Shown: positions 58,550-64,000 of the stretch, piece after piece
How the letters are laid out: each line of letters begins with the position of its first letter
Position numbering within the stretch: position 1 is the stretch's first letter
DNA from: Pyxicephalus adspersus
Lineage: Eukaryota; Chordata; Amphibia; Anura; Pyxicephalidae
NCBI RefSeq assembly: GCF_032062135.1
Contig: NC_092864.1
Span: 22,234,816 to 22,298,815 of the forward strand
Direction of reading: 5' to 3'
Length of the DNA stretch: 64,000 bases
Position numbers and translations under genes: made by a program
The notes under the pieces: generated by a model
Told to the model about the DNA's origin: nothing
Database searches by the model: none
The model's input: only the letters and a program-made list of their open reading frames with translations

Positions 58550-59195
58550 AGGGAAAAGACGGGCCTGGAATTGGTTGATGATTAAAGTAAATTGTTTTGG
58601 GGTGAAAGAAAGGTCAGGATAGGGATTGGTTGATACGTGGAGGTGAGGGTGGGGTTAAAGGTATATAATGATTAGGCATGTATGGGGAGGTCACTCAATT
58701 TTTTAAGTTTCAGGGGAAAATTTCCTACCCACCTGCCCCCATTTTTCCTGGAAGGTAGTTGAGTGGCAATTGAGATCCTTGATCTGTTTTGGTGGGGGTA
58801 TTAGGGCGGTCAGGGGATGCATCTTCGATGTGAAGTCTCCAGATTGGTAAGAAGGGAAGTTGATGTTAAAACTGGGTTGGGGTTGGGCTGCACGCAGTGG
58901 TGATATCGTTACCGCAGGGGGTGTTATGGTGCCTGGAAGCAAAAATATCCAGTTGGCGCCCATCCCAAATGGCAGTGTGTGCCTTCGAGGACCTGCAACC
59001 AGAAAGGTGTTAATGACAGTGTTTTGGCATTATTAAAGGAGATTGTAATTATATTGGTATTAGGTTGTTATTGTATTGTTGATACATGTTATTGGGATGG
59101 TATTTATGTTGTTATTTATTGTTAGGTGTAAAAAGTATATTAATAATATGTTAATAAAAGGCCTGCGAGCCCTTTAACCACACAAAGGATTTGTG
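58550..59195 (+). mobile_element. LTR-like block
   Basis: In order: two copies of 'attggttgat' (58570-58579, 58625-58634; reversed CCAAT boxes) within a ~55-bp direct repeat, a TATA-type 'tatataa' (58662-58668), and an AATAAA (59153-59158) about 490 bp downstream. The order enhancer repeat, TATA, polyadenylation signal is that of an LTR. I could not find matching ends or a target duplication, so this is tentative. Confidence 0.4.
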
Positions 59196-59199
59196 TGTT

Positions 59200-60295
59200 T
59201 TATGGGCATTATGAAGGTTATATAGCGTAAAGAAGAGGTCTGCGGGTCTCTGGCATCCTGCAATCATATCTTTTACAACAGCACAATCTGACCTGCCTGT
59301 TTGCAATTTTCTGTAGAATGTACATTCAGCTGTGCACGCGCATACAACCTTGTAATAACTCTGTGCATCATTCTTGCCTGGTCAGTTTAGATAGTTGTAC
59401 ATCCCGAACCTGGAAAAGGATCAGTTGAAGGTTTTGGCATCAGCATAGGAGTGATGGCGAGTTAGCTTCCACTTTAAAGTTGATTCCTAGACTGCCCCCA
59501 CAGATGGATTCCTACATACTGTGATATTAGGGGGATTAGCCTTACCTACCCTATAGCACTCCTGAGAGGTCTGCTATAGCCCAAACCTTGGGGTGTACCT
59601 GGGATGGAATGGGAAGTCCCACCCAGTACATTCCTTTCCATTCCAGAGTCAATTCTGCAGTTTTCTCTATGATCCTGAACTCTTTTCCCCAGCACACCCT
59701 GTTTTTTAAGAGCCCCTGCTTTTTATAATGGGGACCCGCCCAGGACCCATCCCTGCAGTCCTGTACAATATTTTTGCAGTTATGTATCCAAATTTTACAT
59801 CTTCTCTGTATAGGGGTCCATCTTTGCTTGCCCTTTTTACTGTCTGCATAGATTGTCTGAGCATGATATTTGCAAAAGGGCACAGCCAGGGACTGGTTGG
59901 CATGGTCCATCACTGCATTGCTGGGTCACCACCCCCCCACATCAGAAAATACCACTGGTAGGGGACCTTAACAGACAACTTAGATACCTATGTCTCTTAA
60001 CAAAGGTTATGCCTTCCTTTTATTCTAAAACACTGGGTTTTTCATTTAGCCTTCAAATGGTAAAAGGCTTTATTTACCAATAATGCTTGCCCACATGGGC
60101 CTTTACCCTATCTGGACTCTTAGCCTATAATTACCATCTGTAGAATAATATCCCTGGGAATGTCAAATAGCACAGCAGCTATGATCATGGCTAGGTGTAT
60201 ACTAATTAGAAAGTTATCTCTTATCTGGTCAATTACTTGTTTTAAGTGTCAATGTGAATAATCCCCTCAAAACCTACTTCTTAATCATGTATACA
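59200..60295. other. Intergenic stretch, no supported gene
   Basis: The 120-codon minus-strand frame (59551-59913) and overlapping plus frames share the same moderately G+C-rich DNA and lack domains. The block may be an unidentified repeat. Confidence 0.4.
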
Positions 60296-60299
60296 TCCC

Positions 60300-60830
60300 C
60301 TCTTAATGGCTTTTGTGTCTGCCACAGAGGTGGCTCAAGATGTATTGAGTAGGATATGTTTCAGAGTTTCTCCAGCCACCTTCCTGTACTCGGCAAGAGC
60401 AATGAGCCGCTTGGGGTACGTTCTGATTAAAGAATGATTGATGGGCCTCTTGGAGGGGTCTCTGCTGCAATATGTCTAGTGAATGACTTCCCTGGCGAGG
60501 AGGTCGACAAATCAAAGCTTACTGCCCTGCCGGACAATGTCACAGCTCCGCTAACGGGCCATGATTAACAGGCATAATCAAAATTACACACGACTATGCC
60601 ATGCGCTATACCAGCCAAATGATCCTCCCAATGTAATTAGCTACAGATGTTCTGAATTAGTAATACTAAAATATATTTGTTTTACTCAGCTTCCTGTACT
60701 CCGGAATCCCATTAAAATGCCATATTAGGACCATTTGTCAGCAAAACGACAGCGTTTAATAAGGCGTTAACCGTAATATCTTCTCAGCTAGCAATCAGGT
60801 TCAAGCTGCTGGATTTTAAAATTTTGCTGG
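60300..60830. promoter_or_regulatory. Candidate conserved non-coding block Q
   Basis: Complex, repeat-free sequence with a PBX/HOX-like 'tgattgatgg' (60436-60445), many ATTA/TAAT cores (60563-60590, 60634-60665, 60756-60775) and several CpG sites ('gctccgctaacgggcc', 'aaaacgacagcg'). With blocks N and O it is the best candidate for a deeply conserved enhancer. Not verified by alignment. Confidence 0.42.
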
Positions 60831-61019
60831 CTGTGTCATGCTGGGTGAACTCTGATCTGAATAGTCCAATTTACCAAATACTGGTATTCTGGTTACAGGT
60901 GGGTATAGGTGGTATCCACTGGCTACGCCTTACTTTTACTAAAGCTCCAGTGGTTGATTCTCCCTCACCCTCCACTATGGTCTGTTCTTTCTTTTGTTGC
61001 AGCTACTCAACTTTAGTGA

Positions 61020-61110
61020 TTTTTAATTAATTATTTTTTATTATTTTTAATATTTTTTAATAAATTTAAAAATAAGATTTAAACAAAATTATATATATAT
61101 AAAACAAAAT
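61020..61110. repeat. AT-only low-complexity tract
   Basis: About 90 bp almost entirely of A and T with short palindromic 'ttaattaatta' and (TA)n pieces. Confidence 0.9.
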
Positions 61111-63260
61111 TTAAAAGTATGGTCAGTCTGGTAAATATGTGTATTGCTTATAAATATTTAATAATAATATTTCCACGCTTTTACCTTCTTCCCTCTCCTT
61201 CTCTGCTTGGTTTGTATAGACTTGATCACTAACCACATTTCAATTACAGAGGAAGAGTCTAAAGACAAACTGTTACTGCTTTGACTAAAGAATATCCATA
61301 CATTTCCATAAACCCCGTGTCACGATTAGTGGTGGTGGGATAGTTCTGATTGGAGATATTCTGACCTGGGATTGGATCTTGGAATTGGAGCAATCCAAGT
61401 TTCGATCTGACATTACTTTTCGTGTCACTGACCAGATTGGCTGAGATATACTATATTTTAAACATTTTAACAGCTGCCATCATCCACTGGCCTACTATAC
61501 CAATGGCCAATGGCAGGTACAATATGGTTTAGCCAATCTATTCACTGGATGCTGATAGCTAATAATGACAGGTGTATTAGGGCTCAGCAGATCTTGCCTT
61601 CTTAATTTCACTGTTCGGAGCACCTCTAGTCATGAGCAGGACCCTTTGGGGAATTGGGATTGGGGCAAGGAGTAGTACCTGTCCTTGATCAAAAGAGCTT
61701 GATTTTGCAAAGCTGAAAAGTTTGGATATGGGGAGGAGCACTAGTTTACCTAGTATGGGGCCCAGAAATTTTTGATGATGGCCCTGGTCATGAGTGACCC
61801 CTGTATTTAAATGTATAATTGTTTTATATACGGATTTTAAATTACCTAGGTAGAAAATAAAATAAAAAACACATGCTTTATAAATGTCAGTCTCCCACTA
61901 TACCCCTCTAATAGAAAAAAACAACACCTAAAATCCCAGTCTCCTTGCCTACACTTATGGTCATATGTGTCTTCATTCTTCCTCACTGAAGGGTCCGATC
62001 GTAGACCCTGCGTGACATTTTCTATTTGACTGTGCTCAGTTCTCTCAGGCTTCCACTACAAAATGGCAACACAACAAGCTCTTTATGTTCACTGACTACA
62101 GCCATGGATTACTGCTCTCTACGTCTGGAAGAGGTAATGGCAAGCACACATAATGGCACAATAAGGTGAATAGAAAAAGCTCTTAAAAGGGATTTTTGTA
62201 AAAAGTTGGAATAAAAAATGAAAAAGGAGGAAAGACACAACATTTGCACAAAGAAAGTTTTTAAAAATGTATTATATTTAAACATTGAATAAAATTGACC
62301 CATTCTTTAATGTAAAATTTATAAAACAAAATAAAAGGTTAAATCCCTTATGTATGTGCAGTTCTTTCTGACTCTGTACCCTTTTTTTGCCGTATTAAAA
62401 AAGCTTTAAACTTTCACTGCATGGCTCATCTATAAACATCATTAGGGTGAGTGTCCAGGGGAATTATTTTCCTGCATTTCATGTTTATTTGGAGCACACC
62501 CATTTATTTTTATTGAGCGGTGTTTATGGCAGTTCACAAGTTGTGTTTGACCTGCTTTGCTTTGTGTCTCCTGAATTTCTTTTTTATGTCAATTGTTGTT
62601 TCCCATTCAAAATGATTCATTTGGATTTAAATACCTATTCAAACCCAAATGTGTTTGCTATTCAAATGCAAAGTGCCTGTGGACACTTTATCCTTAATGT
62701 AATTTATGCAAAATGGGGAGATTGGAAATGGAGCAACTGTCCAGATTTCCAAGCTTTGTCAACAAGGCAGTGCAAAGAGAAATATGGATGCCCCAAGCAC
62801 ACAATTACCTTGGGCAACCAATCAAAAATCACTTTCTATCGTTCTGACTTCTGTAAAGCGATATCTAATTGGATGCTATGGATTACCTGATTGGATGCCA
62901 AAAGCACAGATCCTATTTTTATGTCGCTTGGTTCTCATAAATCATTCTTGTAGTTTTTATTTCTTAAATATGTTTTTTGTAATTTCATTTATTTATACAG
63001 CAGAACCTTCCTCTGCGTTTTGCAAAGAATAATGAACTATTAGGTTCAGTCTCTGCCTCAATGGAACCATCTAGTTTAACAATCACTTTCCATACCAGCT
63101 TTGTACACAAAAGTAAATGTATTACATTGCCTGTGTGTTATTATTTGTAAAAGGATGAGCTGTGTTTAGTAGAATGTATGGCTTTAAAACGGAAAACTAT
63201 ATCTAGAACTAATCTAGCTTCACAGAGCATTATGTTTGAAGGAAAACTATAATTGTATCT
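61111..63260. other. Intergenic stretch, no supported gene
   Basis: Includes a 147-codon plus frame (62447-62890) and an overlapping 108-codon frame (62706-63032). Neither has a recognisable domain, and the first is Phe/Cys-rich as expected of a chance frame in T-rich DNA. Confidence 0.45.
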
Positions 63261-63263
63261 AAT

Positions 63264-63315
63264 GCAACCAATCAGCTTCTCCCCTGAAACACTTCAGAAG
63301 AAGCTGATTGGCTGC
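63264..63315. repeat. Hairpin, possible DNA-transposon remnant
   Basis: 'gcaaccaatcagcttct' (63264-63280) faces 'agaagctgattggctgc' (63299-63315), 16 of 17 complementary. The 'gcaaccaatcag' motif is common in small vertebrate repeats. No outer ends were identified. Confidence 0.6.
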
Positions 63316-63780
63316 TGTGGGAAGCTAGAGCATTTTTTTTATCAGACATACCAATGCATAGGGACCATTTTTAGGGTCTTTGATGTATTTGTTTATCTCC
63401 CATGAATACATGCAAAAATATTGAAACTTATATCATTATCAATGGGGGTATTGAGCAGTTTCAGCAAAATATTTATTCCTAATTGATTTTTAATGGCACC
63501 TCAATGCACCTTATCAATGAATGAGATTTGCATAGTGGTGAAAAGAAACACACTATAAAGCATTGCACTTCCAAAAAATTCTGCTTGGACAATGGTGTCC
63601 ATTGAGTAGTCCGTTCAAATGAACAGGCTGCCCTAAGGCAACACATTATAACAGGCATTAATTGACTTACTTATAGGAATTGGGTTTTTAAAAACTTCAG
63701 AACATGTTCCACTTTTGGCTATGCTACAGTTTTTTTTTATCTAATGTTTAATATCTAGTCTATATATAGGTGATTACAGG
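63316..63780. other. AT-rich intergenic stretch
   Basis: Between the hairpin and the right-edge element I see no gene, tandem repeat or transposon end. Confidence 0.45.
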
Positions 63781-63963
63781 TAGGGGTCTATTTATAGATG
63801 TTTTTACCAAGGTTCACCCAACATTTACCAAAATGTATCAAAATGTAAAAATGATCTTTCACTCATAAATATATATTCTAAGTAAATAAAATGTGACCAC
63901 TGGGTGTGGTCTGGGTAAAAATGAGTGAATCTTGGGTGAAACGATTTATAAATAGACCCTATA
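63781..63963. mobile_element. MITE with 'gggtctatttata' inverted ends
   Basis: The left end 'taggggtctatttatagatg' and the right end, in complement 'tatagggtctatttataaat', are inverted repeats. Inside, 'ttaccaaggttcaccca' faces 'tgagtgaatcttgggtg', so most of the ~180 bp folds back on itself. TA at each end suggests a Tc1/mariner-type origin, but the exact boundary is off by a base or two. Confidence 0.78.
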
Positions 63964-64000
63964 GAGTTTTCTAAATTCACAGCAAAGCAGAAGCTGTTTG

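Noticed and set aside
59551..59913. 120-codon minus-strand frame
   Set aside because: No domain recognised, and two plus-strand frames overlap it. It is probably an unidentified repeat or unique DNA.
62447..62890. 147-codon plus-strand open frame
   Set aside because: Phe/Cys/Tyr-rich composition from T-rich DNA, no domain and a competing frame on the same strand.

Overview
This is eukaryotic, almost certainly vertebrate, non-coding DNA. It is AT-rich, has almost no long open frames, and carries dinucleotide and tetranucleotide microsatellites, ~30-bp minisatellites and short non-autonomous transposons. I read it as an amphibian, probably frog, gene desert or very large intron. That rests on several repeats that match, from memory, families abundant in frog genomes: a tRNA-derived SINE with a V-SINE-like central domain, the '...gcgctatataaata' SINE/LINE tail, a repeat starting 'ttacatagttacatagtagg', and a hAT-like repeat containing 'ttctcaaccagggttcc'. 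The species assignment is inference and no search was run. I find no gene with supportable exons, no tRNA or rRNA gene, and no prokaryotic feature. The longest open frames (about 150 codons) show no recognisable domain. One short minus-strand frame ending at 30771 has coding-like sequence and is flagged.

Layout. 0-11 kb: a possible LTR fragment, blocks resembling conserved non-coding elements (about 2.4, 4.5-5.1 and 7.9-8.3 kb), a 31-bp minisatellite (5.7-6.2 kb), a hAT miniature element (8.7 kb) and a palindromic element (9.6 kb). 11-26 kb: minisatellite-rich, with a 1.8-kb 22/44-bp hierarchical array (12.0-13.8 kb), a 30-bp array interrupted by a SINE tail (14.1-14.55 kb), several copies of the 'caaccagggttcc' repeat, a TTAA-flanked hairpin element (19.5 kb), a long regulatory-looking block with a perfect CRE (20.4-21.4 kb), and a second 30-bp array (23.8-24.9 kb). 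26-38 kb: mostly unique sequence with candidate regulatory blocks (27.2-29.0, 32.4 and 36.1-36.9 kb), a dimeric ~178-bp repeat with pol III B-box-like sequence (29.1-29.5 kb) and a large hairpin (31.9 kb). 38-46 kb: an intact-looking solo LTR with target duplication, a SINE, a block with an RFX X-box (41.6-42.1 kb), a ~47-bp minisatellite, a Tigger/pogo-like element and a perfect 107-bp tandem duplication. 46-64 kb: further regulatory-looking blocks (46.1, 48.2, 54.8 and 60.3-60.8 kb), a second solo LTR (50.6-51.3 kb), a hAT element nested in an older frog repeat (53.7-54.35 kb), and a terminal-inverted-repeat element at the right edge.

The most solid calls have both structural ends and a target-site duplication: two solo LTRs, one nested hAT element, one TTAA-type hairpin element and one TA-flanked Tigger-like element. 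The regulatory blocks are judged only by sequence complexity and by homeodomain, octamer, CRE or X-box motifs. Their conservation must be tested by alignment. I did not find an undescribed multi-gene system.
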